A stretch of 64,000 nt of DNA from Schistosoma haematobium (lineage: Eukaryota > Platyhelminthes > Trematoda > Strigeidida > Schistosomatidae): the NCBI RefSeq assembly GCF_000699445.3, contig NC_067200.1, forward strand, positions 14,221,256-14,285,255, written 5' to 3'. A model generated the notes under the pieces. It did no database searches, was not told the DNA's origin, and saw only the letters and a program-made list of their open reading frames with translations. The position numbers and the translations under genes were made by a program. Positions within the stretch are counted from its first letter, which is position 1; each line of letters opens with the position of its first letter. This document shows positions 48,314 to 63,300 of the stretch, in pieces.

Positions 48314-51300
48314 GTTAGCTAACGAAAACATACTTTTCCGCAATAAGCTTACTGCATTAGAAAACAATGATCCACACGTCTATCGAAGCTTACATCAGCA
48401 TTTAGAGATCATTATGTGTTACCCATAAATGCATCTTCATTTAGTGTAGATAAGCATAACATTTACGTTTTAAAATCAAGTGCACAACATCTTTATGTGT
48501 GTAACTGACTTTTCCATTGATAATATTTTTATTTCTTCTTTATTTAGTGAAAGCGACACCAAGAGAAACGGAATACTTATCTGGTAAGTTGACGTTTAGT
48601 TCATTGATATACCTCCCTAACATTAATTTATGAGCAATCGTCTAGTGAACCCTTTGATGCTTTCTTGCCTATGGTCACATTACATGGACAGTTCACCTAG
48701 TACAACATGGGACACAACCCATATCACACAAAATACAAATATGCGATTGAACAATCATAGTCAGTTGTTAACTGCTTTTCACTATAGTAAATATTTCTTC
48801 AATCCAGAACTTTTATTCATATTTTAAGCCATATCAGAGAAGCAGATCACCACACATTGTCTTTACCGGAATATGAACTTGCGAAAACCGGACATTACGG
48901 TCAACATATCCGAATAAAAACTAAATTCCATCAGCCGAATTATCAATTTTTTGATTTAAATAACAACTTTTCTCCACACATTATCATATAAGTGTAGTTT
49001 AAAGCTGTTGTTATAAATCGATCACATACTTCCATAAAGCGATCATAATATTCTCATGTCTTAATGCAGTATGGTTGTTTTCTTACATTGATATAAACTC
49101 AACTTTATTGAAACTCTTTCGTGTCATTTTATGTGTAATGAGAACGACGTCTTTGTTACATTACTCCAGAACATAACAAATTTCATTACTTTCATTGTAA
49201 CATGTTAACATTTAGACACTGAGAGCAAACGAAATGTCAATAGTAATACAGGTAGATCTAGAAAATTATTTTTCACAATCTATTAAAACTCATGAAATAA
49301 GAGTTTGTTCAAAGAATTATAAACACCGATTATGAATCGCTGCGACAGAGCATTTTAAAGTTTGATATTCCTATGAAGCCTGAGCATGGTGGTTCATTAT
49401 GTATGAAATGAGTTCTTACACACTGCATTCCTAAATACCTGCAGAGTATTACGTATTTGTGTACTTGTTAAGCAATCAAATATTAGAATATTAGAACAAT
49501 TTATTGTTTCATATTTACGATCAATCAAATTGCATGGACAAGAATATTTCATAACTTTGCTAGAAGTTTTCATACTTCGAGATTGTCCACAACAGTCGAA
49601 TAATAGACTATTGCCAATTGTTTACCTTATTCAAAAAGACTCAATGTTTGAAGTTAGTTTAATCTTGAAAACTTAGAAACTCATAGATGTCGACAAGAAA
49701 ATGTAATTTTCCCCTGTAACATATTCAGCGGACGGAACTGAGTGAGTCAAAATAAAATAAGTATTTCTACAAGCTCAAAATTACGAAACAACATATATGA
49801 ATTTGACGAAATCAACGAATTCTACAGGATTTCCTCCAATTTCGACATCCAACCATACATAGTAATAATGACCACATTAACTAACACAGGGGAACGACAC
49901 TAAATTTTCCTGATAGATACGTTACTATATGCTAGAGGTTCTAGATTGAAAATTTATAGACGTTTTGTGAAATTGTTCCCATTGTTGATAGCACATTCAA
50001 CGAGTATTGTAAATAGCTTAGATCAGGATTTCGATAGCAAATGCCGTTATGAGCAAAGTCTGCAAATGTATTTAAACTCGTTTCCGTGAGTGTGCAACTA
50101 TAATAACCGCTAATTATTTTCACATTCAGGTCATTTGTGAAATCAATAACAAGTGAAATCCATGGTCATCCACTTAATTTTTATAGCCACTCTGAAAACA
50201 CTGTACTGAACCTAGTCGTGTACATGGCTTACGAAATTGGACTTTTCAAGAACTCCGGTAATAGCTTCAATCATTCCGTCCCAAACGTTGCAGAACACTG
50301 GCATATTAGGGCGGCAGATTCAATTCACTGGACATGTCTAACGTGCGATATTGTTTTCAACCGAAACATTTTGCATGGACACGCAACGCAGTTAGGTTTT
50401 CATCATCATAATGGCTAACATCCCACACACACTCACACGGATCCATGTAATTTGTTTTCAAGCATGATAGCCAGCTACCTGTACAAAATTCCGAAAATCG
50501 TAGCCTGCGTCACGAAAAGGGAACATCAGTTTTTGTTAGTTGTACAGCGTTCTCAAACAAACTTCAATTTCCACACAATATCATTCCACTTCTATCACGC
50601 TAGTCACAGTGCATGTTAACTGAACCAATTCCTCCAAGATTCTGTTTTATGTAAACGACATTGCAGGCGTAATTTTGCACTTCTGTTCATTGACCAGTGA
50701 CTGCAAAGCGAAACCGAGAATATTTTTAGACCGCATCAATTTTTCCCATTTCCGATTATTGCCGCACTGTAATCGCAAGTAACATGTGAAATCGGAGTGA
50801 TCAAACACTGTTTGACTAATTCCACGTTCAAGTGAGATCATGCAACTTTTGTGGAGAGGGTCAGTTCGCCCGAGTTCATGCTTATTGATTGTCCTCATCA
50901 AGTCCGTAATAATTTCAAGACTACTTCAACATTTATTCGTGCACTGCAGTACAAATAGTTCCCTAATTAACCATTTGTTCTCTTCAATTGATCGGAAGAT
51001 ACCCGTTTTGTGAGCTGTGAAAACATCGTTTCTGACGTTTTTACTTCCCTCTCCTAAACTGATAATCTTTTGCATCTTATGAAAATAAAAAGCGAATAGT
51101 GAATATTGTTGTTTGATTTTCACCACAGGAATTCGAAAAGAAGAAGAAGATAGGCGTGAAGAACAGAGTGAGTATTCCGATGATTTTATTTAGAGTTCAT
51201 TCACATTTAATGTTCAGCTGATATTCAGTTGTGTTTCCCAAGTACCTGCGTGCAGCGAAAACATATTGGATATTCTGTGTGAAAATGCATGATATTGGTC

Positions 51301-54300
51301 GTTCCATTCAAATGAACGATGTCGTCTTTAGAGCATCTGGTAACACTGATTTTGTGTTTGAGTGCCTATCCGTGAAATCGTGTTCTCCAGGGTGAATGAA
51401 CACACTACTTTTGTTTTTAGGAAATTCCCAGTTCAAACTGTGTAAATTAGTGAGCTCTAGACCCACTTCCACGAGCGGTAAACGGTCAATTATGTCATTG
51501 TTTAATCTGATGAATTCTTCTCCTCCATAACAACATGTCCAACCCCACACTGCATGTCGCCTATTTGACTGGCAGACAGCTCAATTATGTCTGGATGGCC
51601 GCTTGTTTTCTTGTTGTATGTGATGTGAATATTCGAACTTTTTAAAGTTTACTTTTGCCACTGTTCCGTCGTTCATTACCCACGTTCTCTCTAATATTCA
51701 CACTAGTTTTATCAACTGAATAGCGTATTATTTTATTGGGCAGGTTTTTGAGTCTTCTGACATTCTTTTCATTGAAGCTCGCTTATGTGATTAACGTGCG
51801 GATTGTTGTTCAGATTACGTTGGTGTGATGAACGGCGCGTTAACACTTAGCGTGTGATATACATTCAAAACGCGCTATAACTGTCTGTATTTTGGATTCA
51901 CGAACATTTGTATGTAATCATTTGTCGGCTGAAGCGGTATTATTCACTGGATAATAATAACACTCCATTGCTTCTCATGTTGAAGAAAACACAGTTCGCT
52001 GGTAAGCGAACAGCGCTTGTGATAAAATCATTCATGAAAACACCGATCTCATGTGTCTGAGTAAAGAAGGAATGTACAAGCAATAGTTGAGGCACATCAA
52101 TCAGCAACATTATCTTAACAGACTAAATACAACATTAAAAAGTATGTTGGATTTGTATTGCATAGATCTATTCACATACTTGTTTTCATAATCTCCACTG
52201 TGAAGACCACTCAGTTGCAATGAGTCACGTCGAAATCTGTCGGTGTACAGATGAAAGAATGACAGCTCCTGTAACCTTTTGAACAGCTTGCCATTTACAT
52301 TCTCAGATGCGGATTATTTACGCGCACAGTACTCTGATCGATTTCGTTAAATAGCGCTGTACTAACTCACATTTAAAATTATCTAATAGGTTACAAGTTT
52401 AAGTGATGACGGGTCTTCATAATCGGATCATGGAATTACATGTTTGATCACACGTGAATACGGTTTCCGTAGAGTTGACCTGAAAATGTGTTGATATTCT
52501 AATCTTGCCGTGTGTATGAGTTGGTGTTCAAATAATCGGATAAAATCCGTCGCTTACCACCAAGGAATAAATTTTATTTTGTGGATACCATTGTGGAGAC
52601 CAGTCAGTCCACCATGTGAGCTATTCAGGAGTCTCATTCACAAAAGAAGCAGCTGACGGTTAATAATTCTCCAAACGATGAGTTGGCAAACACCAATCTT
52701 TGTTGTCAGTTAATATCAAGTGTGCTCTCACCTTTTATTCTGGTCTGATTAACCAACATATGTTGAAAATCTATTATGAATAGATGTGATTTCAATTTGA
52801 TTGCGTACAATTATTTGTCTAGAAAAGCAAAGATTAATTGATGCTGGTAAGTCATTTTTGCGTTTCATGTTTGTACTGTGTGACTGTTTTGAAAATACTT
52901 TCAGTTTTTCATTTTCTTTGATTTGTTTTATATCAATTTGAAGATTGCTCTTATAATTGTGCTCTTTTTTGATGTATCTCCGTGTTTGTTGTTCTTGATG
53001 TTGTGTGTTATGTCAACTTGTTTCATTTAACATTTTTCATTTCATAGAGAATCGAAGATTACTCTTCTTTGGTTCGATTGGTTAGTCAGCTTATTTTTCA
53101 GAATTTTTTATCAGTTCTATTACATTTCCTCAATAGGTGTTTCTTGTTTTTCATCGACATTCCCATTACATTTTATGTAACATGAATTTTGCTCATGGAG
53201 AGAATTAACCTAAATAGTGATATTGCAGTGATTTTTCTGTTTCTCATGTGTTTTCGTATGAATATGATGACATGTCTTTAAAAGCGTTTTTAAATAGCCA
53301 TCAATATCAGTATCATCTTCGTTATGAACAACAGGGCGTCTGTTTCACTCTTCCATATAAACACTCCGGACACTTTGTTTTTCATACACACATAAATTAC
53401 TTATATATTGCTGGAACATTCTATTCATAATAGCATAACTTTTGTTTTTATACTAAAGGTGGAGCGTCAGGAAGATCTGATATACAAATACCACGTAAAC
53501 GATTATATGTTACTTATACTGATCTATTTACATGCATCATATACACTTTGCAAGATAACTATGATTACATTCCACATTATTGACTGATTCGTTCAAACAA
53601 ACTGCAGAAATCCATAGGTCATTTTGTAGCTTGTCAGTCAACGATTGTGCATAGCGACTGTTCAAGTGACCATCGAACCCATAGGTCTCAGATGTCCCTA
53701 CGTAATGATTCGATTGATAATGTTGTGGTGTGTCTCTCACTTGTATACTCACATCAGCAAAACAACAGTTAATTTGCCTTCGAAAAATTTCCACTACCAT
53801 TTCAATAGGAAATAAAATGATTTCACACAAGTAGTTCTAGGTGGTTATTACGTTTAATAAATTAATGAACGGGCAAAGACCTCGTCGCTTCTGTTTATAA
53901 TAATTACAAACATAACAAACGAGTATATCATGTCAAAGTACTCCACGTCCCCAAGAATTGCGGACAACCCGAGATATTCCTTAATACCAGGTTTCACACT
54001 TTAGGCAAAATGAGTATTGCAAGGTAGAATTTTCTGTATGACACATCTTCCATTGACAACGCAAGATTCACAAATTATTTCATTGGACTGCGTTAATGCT
54101 TGATCCCTTGAAGTATGTGATAAGTATTCTAGACTAATAATATTAACCATAAACATCATCTTCAGTTCTGGTTAATACATAATCAGCACAGATGTTTGTT
54201 GTCAGCAAAATCTAGTTAGTAAGTGGAATATAGCTCTTCAATAGTCAAGTGTACTCCGAGTAAAATCAATGAAATTATTTGTTGAAAGTTTCATACCGAT

Positions 54301-57300
54301 AGTTTCGGTATTTTTACATACATTTGCGCAACTACTTATTTGCTCTATTATAGGTCATTATTTTGACATGATTTCCGCAAATAAATAATGTTATTCATAT
54401 GTAAAAAGTAACACGTAGTATGATCACGTATTTAGTTCTGAATAATGCTATGTACAACAATGTTTGTCATTTGAATACTTTTATAGAAACTTACATAATC
54501 GTCAACAAAACGGCCGAAAGTAAGTGTTAGTTGCAGTTAATGTTTTCTTAAATGTTTCTGCACGAAAATACTATATTGTCTGCAAGGTAGTTCCGTTTGA
54601 ATTCCAACGGTTGACAGATTGAAAGCACCGTCACTCTGTTCCTTAGACTTGTTAAATCCGGGGGAAGATTAAATCACGAGCAACTTCTGACACATATTAA
54701 TTAACCAATATTATCTACACATTCTTATGGTATAACTATTCAATAATTAGATTATGTATATTCATATTCCTCTTATTATAAGCCTTATTTTGACCTATAA
54801 TTTATTATTGTACGATTTACTGTCCGTAAGCTATGTTCAGTTTATTGACTACTGTCTTCCACGTTCACAGACACCTTTTGGCCTTATTGTGTACAAATGT
54901 TATTTCCTATTGTATGGTGCGTTGCGGTCTGTTCTATTGATATATAAACCCAGTATGTCTGAAATAAATGATTCAACTCGGTTCGCATAGTGGAAGCTGG
55001 TATTGCTGTTCTGGACTCAGGTGGACGGGCTAGGCGGACATAGGACTAATAAGGACGCTAGGCTGCTCATACCGGTCGGACGTCATTGGTTTGACACAGT
55101 GCTAAGATTGCATAAGTCACACTTTGATTGTTGGATAAATCACACGATAACTAGCCGAACATAAAGTGCTAACAAAACCAACTTCATGAAAATTAGAAAG
55201 GAACACTTGTTGAAAAAATGTACAAGATACTCATTGTGCTTTGCGAAAAGTGCCCTTTGCAATTGATCTTTTAAACAGGATAATGTTTATCTCAATAAGT
55301 AAGAATCATAAGCCAAACTGTATTTTATCAGTTTATTTATTCAAATTATTCTTGTATAAACTATCTCTGACAAGTGGTGGTAAATGTTGAATGAGATCAA
55401 TTGTGAATATTTGCTGTCACTATGACCTCGACAATACCTCGAAATTATGAAGAATCTAGTGTCTGAATCACATGAGGATCCCTTGTTTTACTCGTTTTGC
55501 ATATGAGTTTCATTGATGTCAACGATCACTTGATGATGGCTTTTGCCCAGTATTTTACGATCAGACAACAAAGTAACGAACGTGATTTCAGAGTATACGA
55601 TAAAAGGCTAACGTTTGATAAATCCAACATCTGATGATAAAATTTACAACTCAGACAACGAACACACGCACACGATAATAGAGAATCGGCGAAAATAACC
55701 ACAACTCCATTCGATCAACTGTTAAACGTCTTGAAAGTAAACACTCTTTTGAAACGTTAAGTCTTATTTTTAAATGATTTATGGTTACTTACTTACTTAA
55801 TTACTCCTGTTACACCTCGTGGGAGAACATAGGCCGCTCACCAGCATTCTCCATCCAACCCTGTCCTAGGCAATCATTTCCAGCTCCTTCCAGCTGATAT
55901 TCATCCTTTTCATATCTACTTCTGTTTCCCGACGTAATGTCTTCTTTGGCCTTCTTCTTTTCGGCTTCCCTTCACGACTCCAAGCTAGGGCTTTCTTCGT
56001 AGTACAGTTTGATGATTTGCAAAATGTATGTCTCATCCATTTCAATCGTCTTTTCTTAATTTCTTCTTCAGCTGGAAGCTGATTTGTTCTCTCCCACAGT
56101 AGGCTGTTGCTGATGTTATCAGGCCAATGGATGTTGAGGATCCTGCGTAGACAACTATTTATCAATACTTGTACATGTTTGATGATGGTTGTAGTAGTTC
56201 TCCAAGTTTCAGCTTCGTACCGTAGAACTTTCTTGACGTTCGTATTGAGGATTCTGAACTTGATAGTGGTTAGCAGTTGTTTTGAGTTTCATATGTTCTT
56301 CAATTGTATGAATGCGGCTCTTGCTTTGACAATCCTCGCCTTTACGCATGCATCTGGTCCTCCTTTTTCATCGATGATGCTTTCCAGGTATGTGAAGGAT
56401 TCCACATCGTCCAGAGATTCGCTATCAAGAGTGACTGGATTGCTGTTCTTCGTTTTGAATTTGAGGACCTTGCTTTTCTTCATGTGTATGCTCAGGCCTA
56501 CTGATGCAGAGACTGCTGCTACACTGGCTGTCTTTATCTGCATTCGTTCATGTGTATGCGATAGGAGGGCTAGGTCATCTGCGAAGTCCAAATCGTCCAA
56601 TCGATTCTGAGCTGTCCATTGTATTCCGTGTTTTCCCTCAGATGCCAAAGTCTTCATTATCCAGTCGACCATCAGAAGAAAGAGGAAGGGAGATAGTAGA
56701 CAGCCTTGTCTGACTACGGTCCTTACTTGGAATGCGACTGTCGGTTGTCCTCCATGCACGACCTTGCACTGTAGTCCCTCGTATGAGTTCCGGAAAAGAT
56801 CGACAATCTTCTCAGGAACTCCGCAGCATCGAAGAAGTTTCCATAACGTCCTCCCATCGGACAACGAACATATGCACACAATAATAGAGAATCGGTGAAA
56901 ATAACCACAACTCCATTCCATCAACTCTTAAAAGTCTCGAAAGTAGACACTCTTTTGGAACGTTAAACCTTATTGTGAAATGATTCATGGTCACTGTTTA
57001 TAATAACACAATCTATTATACTTTGTTCCATTTAGCTATTAAATCTGAAAAACGAAGGAAAGATGCTTTAGGTATATGTTAGCAATATTTGACATTATTA
57101 TTATTCGATGTTTATTTTGTAGATGATTCATAGTTGTAAACTATTCACCTTATTACTAGACACTGTGTAACATGAGAATAACCCAGTGAATAAATTGTTT
57201 TAAATCTCATACCTGTTTGATAATATTACACAACAGTCCTCAATTAGCATTCGAATGGATGCTGATCATAAGCTATCCTATTGAAGTGCATTATGTCTAT

Positions 57301-60300
57301 ACGTTCAAACACTAAGGAGACGTAGTTCGCTTTATACATTATCCTATCACATCAAATCATACAACCCGATGACATTTTATTTCTCTCATTTGATGACCAA
57401 TCTACAACTACTTTCGACTTCAGTGTTCGACCAACCATTCTCATTGTTATGTTCACTAAATAATATAATCATGTAAATAACATTGATATTCCTCATCTTT
57501 AAACTTCATCTTACTCACAAACTCAGCACAGTGTGGAATACTATTATTTGTAATAGAGGTCGACTGATCGTTCCCACCCAACACCTATAGCTTACATTTA
57601 TTCTCAGAAGTAGTAAATTAAGTAGAAAGATTCGCTTTCCGTTTAAGATTGGTCATTATATTTGGAATTGAAACCTCTTTGAACTAACAAAGATCATATG
57701 CACAACTGAATACTTCAAACTGCTCAATTTCAACGAATCGAGCGTCGTAGATGTGATGAACATCAATAGAAATGTGCACTGCAGAATATGACTAGTAAAA
57801 TATCCGCACGTCATGACAATAACCTTACCAAACACAATATCACAAACTATTGCTTTCCATCAATGAGCGCTAGGTTCTCTTATTGTCCGTGGATTTTGAA
57901 GATACCCTTTGCTTCATTGTCATCACGACAAATGGTTTACAAGTAGCAATTTAAACACACCGAAAATACATTTTTATAATACACGATACGTTATTGTTTC
58001 AGTTGACGCTTTCTCTTACTCAGTTGACTTGACTTCCAAAGTTTGATACATTCCATGAAACAAATGAACGTAGATCCTCAAACGCATTCTTAATTTCGTC
58101 TTTCTGTTTACAGCGGCCAGATTGTATCATATAAAGCAATCTATCAGTATGTTATATAAACACTTGCATTTTTTATCATTACGTATTTAGTCATATTTGA
58201 ATACCTCTTGTAATGTGTACTATTTTAATTAATTCGAAACTCTTATGGAAGCTTCTAAAAGTGATGATACCCGCTGCTCAGTATATTTCAAACGTTTATG
58301 CTAACTGTTCTATACACATATATTATAAGTGATTATAGTTCCTAGATGATAAACCATAAACACACATCTGAGCTGTTCTACGCATTTCGACAAAGTTTAA
58401 AGCTTCACATATCTTTTTCTTTGCTGTTTCAGATACTATAGATAGAAGTGGAAATAACCATGCTTTTGGTAAAATTAACTGCATATGGATTTAAATAATT
58501 ATATTTTCATAATAACCGTAAATTGGGATTCATCATACGTATATTCAGGATGTATGAAATTCAAAACATCCATAACCTGTGGAGGAAAATCAATAAGGTT
58601 GCGCTTTCATTCTGTATAACGAAAGAAATAAAACCAGCTAAAGATGTCTGATGTCGTCTCACAAACAGTTTGACACTGTGAACGTGTCAACGTTTAAATA
58701 GTGTACACATCTGCATGGATTGCAAACGCCTTGAGATGATCCAAGAAACCACTTGTGATGTGGTCCATTCGAGTATGGTTGATTTGCTGAAAGCACGAGG
58801 ATCGTTCAGGTCTACGAACTACACACATCCACTCCCGACCACTGCAATATTCACATTTAATGTAGCAGTCACATAGCATAATAGATGATAGTTTCAGTTC
58901 ACGTGTCCACACCTTACAATTCAAATGAATCACATTCGTTTGATGAAACCATTGTGAAGATGATCACTCACTCTTAAGAATTGCAAATTAATTCTGCATT
59001 TCAAATGTAAATTTGTTGCCTTCGTATATTCAAAGTGAACATGGTTATCTGTTAAACAGTGAGCGATGAAAATCTCACAGTCACAATCGACAGAATTTTC
59101 ACGATAACGAGCCACTAAATGCGTATTTGCAAATCAGTGGCGGTTAGGTTTTTGAGTTTGGTCTTAACCTGTCGTTATAAATCGATCACATACTTCCATA
59201 AAGCGATCATAATATTCTCATGTCTTAATGCAGTATGGTTGTTTTCTTACATTGATATAAACTCAACTTTATTGAAACTCTTTCGTGTCATTTTATGTGT
59301 AATGAGAACGACGTCTTTGTTACATTACTCCAGAACATAACAAATTTCATTACTTTCATTGTAACATGTTAACATTTAGACACTGAGAGCAAACGAAATG
59401 TCAATAGTAATACAGGTAGATCTAGAAAATTATTTTTCACAATCTATTAAAACTCATGAAATAAGAGTTTGTTCAAAGAATTATAAACACCGATTATGAA
59501 TCGCTGCGACAGAGCATTTTAAAGTTTGATATTCCTATGAAGCCTGAGCATGGTGGTTCATTATGTATGAAATGAGTTCTTACACACTGCATTCCTAAAT
59601 ACCTGCAGAGTATTACGTATTTGTGTACTTGTTAAGCAATCAAATATTAGAATATTAGAACAATTTATTGTTTCATATTTACGATCAATCAAATTGCATG
59701 GACAAGAATATTTCATAACTTTGCTAGAAGTTTTCATACTTCGAGATTGTCCACAACAGTCGAATAATAGACTATTGCCAATTGTTTACCTTATTCAAAA
59801 AGACTCAATGTTTGAAGTTAGTTTAATCTTGAAAACTTAGAAACTCATAGATGTCGACAAGAAAATGTAATTTTCCCCTGTAACATATTCAGCGGACGGA
59901 ACTGAGTGAGTCAAAATAAAATAAGTATTTCTACAAGCTCAAAATTACGAAACAACATATATGAATTTGACGAAATCAACGAATTCTACAGGATTTCCTC
60001 CAATTTCGACATCCAACCATACATAGTAATAATGACCACATTAACTAACACAGGGGAACGACACTAAATTTTCCTGATAGATACGTTACTATATGCTAGA
60101 GGTTCTAGATTGAAAATTTATAGACGTTTTGTGAAATTGTTCCCATTGTTGATAGCACATTCAACGAGTATTGTAAATAGCTTAGATCAGGATTTCGATA
60201 GCAAATGCCGTTATGAGCAAAGTCTGCAAATGTATTTAAACTCGTTTCCGTGAGTGTGCAACTATAATAACCGCTAATTATTTTCACATTCAGGTCATTT

Positions 60301-63300
60301 GTGAAATCAATAACAAGTGAAATCCATGGTCATCCACTTAATTTTTATAGCCACTCTGAAAACACTGTACTGAACCTAGTCGTGTACATGGCTTACGAAA
60401 TTGGACTTTTCAAGAACTCCGGTAATAGCTTCAATCATTCCGTCCCAAACGTTGCAGAACACTGGCATATTAGGGCGGCAGATTCAATTCACTGGACATG
60501 TCTAACGTGCGATATTGTTTTCAACCGAAACATTTTGCATGGACACGCAACGCAGTTAGGTTTTCATCATCATAATGGCTAACATCCCACACACACTCAC
60601 ACGGATCCATGTAATTTGTTTTCAAGCATGATAGCCAGCTACCTGTACAAAATTCCGAAAATCGTAGCCTGCGTCACGAAAAGGGAACATCAGTTTTTGT
60701 TAGTTGTACAGCGTTCTCAAACAAACTTCAATTTCCACACAATATCATTCCACTTCTATCACGCTAGTCACAGTGCATGTTAACTGAACCAATTCCTCCA
60801 AGATTCTGTTTTATGTAAACGACATTGCAGGCGTAATTTTGCACTTCTGTTCATTGACCAGTGACTGCAAAGCGAAACCGAGAATATTTTTAGACCGCAT
60901 CAATTTTTCCCATTTCCGATTATTGCCGCACTGTAATCGCAAGTAACATGTGAAATCGGAGTGATCAAACACTGTTTGACTAATTCCACGTTCAAGTGAG
61001 ATCATGCAACTTTTGTGGAGAGGGTCAGTTCGCCCGAGTTCATGCTTATTGATTGTCCTCATCAAGTCCGTAATAATTTCAAGACTACTTCAACATTTAT
61101 TCGTGCACTGCAGTACAAATAGTTCCCTAATTAACCATTTGTTCTCTTCAATTGATCGGAAGATACCCGTTTTGTGAGCTGTGAAAACATCGTTTCTGAC
61201 GTTTTTACTTCCCTCTCCTAAACTGATAATCTTTTGCATCTTATGAAAATAAAAAGCGAATAGTGAATATTGTTGTTTGATTTTCACCACAGGAATTCGA
61301 AAAGAAGAAGAAGATAGGCGTGAAGAACAGAGTGAGTATTCCGATGATTTTATTTAGAGTTCATTCACATTTAATGTTCAGCTGATATTCAGTTGTGTTT
61401 CCCAAGTACCTGCGTGCAGCGAAAACATATTGGATATTCTGTGTGAAAATGCATGATATTGGTCGTTCCATTCAAATGAACGATGTCGTCTTTAGAGCAT
61501 CTGGTAACACTGATTTTGTGTTTGAGTGCCTATCCGTGAAATCGTGTTCTCCAGGGTGAATGAACACACTACTTTTGTTTTTAGGAAATTCCCAGTTCAA
61601 ACTGTGTAAATTAGTGAGCTCTAGACCCACTTCCACGAGCGGTAAACGGTCAATTATGTCATTGTTTAATCTGATGAATTCTTCTCCTCCATAACAACAT
61701 GTCCAACCCCACACTGCATGTCGCCTATTTGACTGGCAGACAGCTCAATTATGTCTGGATGGCCGCTTGTTTTCTTGTTGTATGTGATGTGAATATTCGA
61801 ACTTTTTAAAGTTTACTTTTGCCACTGTTCCGTCGTTCATTACCCACGTTCTCTCTAATATTCACACTAGTTTTATCAACTGAATAGCGTATTATTTTAT
61901 TGGGCAGGTTTTTGAGTCTTCTGACATTCTTTTCATTGAAGCTCGCTTATGTGATTAACGTGCGGATTGTTGTTCAGATTACGTTGGTGTGATGAACGGC
62001 GCGTTAACACTTAGCGTGTGATATACATTCAAAACGCGCTATAACTGTCTGTATTTTGGATTCACGAACATTTGTATGTAATCATTTGTCGGCTGAAGCG
62101 GTATTATTCACTGGATAATAATAACACTCCATTGCTTCTCATGTTGAAGAAAACACAGTTCGCTGGTAAGCGAACAGCGCTTGTGATAAAATCATTCATG
62201 AAAACACCGATCTCATGTGTCTGAGTAAAGAAGGAATGTACAAGCAATAGTTGAGGCACATCAATCAGCAACATTATCTTAACAGACTAAATACAACATT
62301 AAAAAGTATGTTGGATTTGTATTGCATAGATCTATTCACATACTTGTTTTCATAATCTCCACTGTGAAGACCACTCAGTTGCAATGAGTCACGTCGAAAT
62401 CTGTCGGTGTACAGATGAAAGAATGACAGCTCCTGTAACCTTTTGAACAGCTTGCCATTTACATTCTCAGATGCGGATTATTTACGCGCACAGTACTCTG
62501 ATCGATTTCGTTAAATAGCGCTGTACTAACTCACATTTAAAATTATCTAATAGGTTACAAGTTTAAGTGATGACGGGTCTTCATAATCGGATCATGGAAT
62601 TACTTATTTCAACACATGTCAATACAATTTCCAGAAGTGTGAAGTGGAAACATAATAAGGAATTTCCAAAAACTTGAAAAATTATCACAAATACAAAGAC
62701 AATTTGTAATGAAAACAACATCAGTTAATAATACAAGAACTTATGAATACAATTCCATGTCACTTTGATTCTCTATCACTATTTCAGCCGAAAACGAACA
62801 GTTAGAAACTGAAAGTAAGTGCATTTTATCTTTGATTGCTCTGGCGAACAAACTGCCACAGGCAAATTCTATCACAACGTTCTATTGTCTCACACAATTC
62901 ACGTCAACTGTCTCCTCTTGGTTTATGAGATGATATGCTTCGAATCCTCTCATGATTTATGCGAATGACACCAGAATCATGTGTTATTTTCATCTAATAT
63001 TATAATTGTTGCATTAACGTTTTTGTCCCGTTGAGACGAATCTGCGTTCGAAATTTCCTATATAAAGAATAATATAAGTAAATTTCAAATTCTATTGGAC
63101 ATCCGTGCGGCCATGACGCGGAATTCTTCATAGCAGAATAACACAAGATAATCCGTCACCGCGACAATTATTCACTGATATATATGTATTATCCTGACAC
63201 TTGCAATAATCACATTTAATGCAGCAGTCATTTAGCATAATAGATGATAGTTTCAGTTCAGGTGTCCACACCTTACAATCCAAACGAAACACATTCGTTT

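Noticed and set aside
50120..50418. Frame after a good acceptor (TTTTCACATTCAG) at 50130, repeated at 60294
   Set aside because: Phase 1 meets TGA after three codons. The 93-codon frame at 50137 does not match the exon phase of the gene, and no donor fits a symmetric exon.
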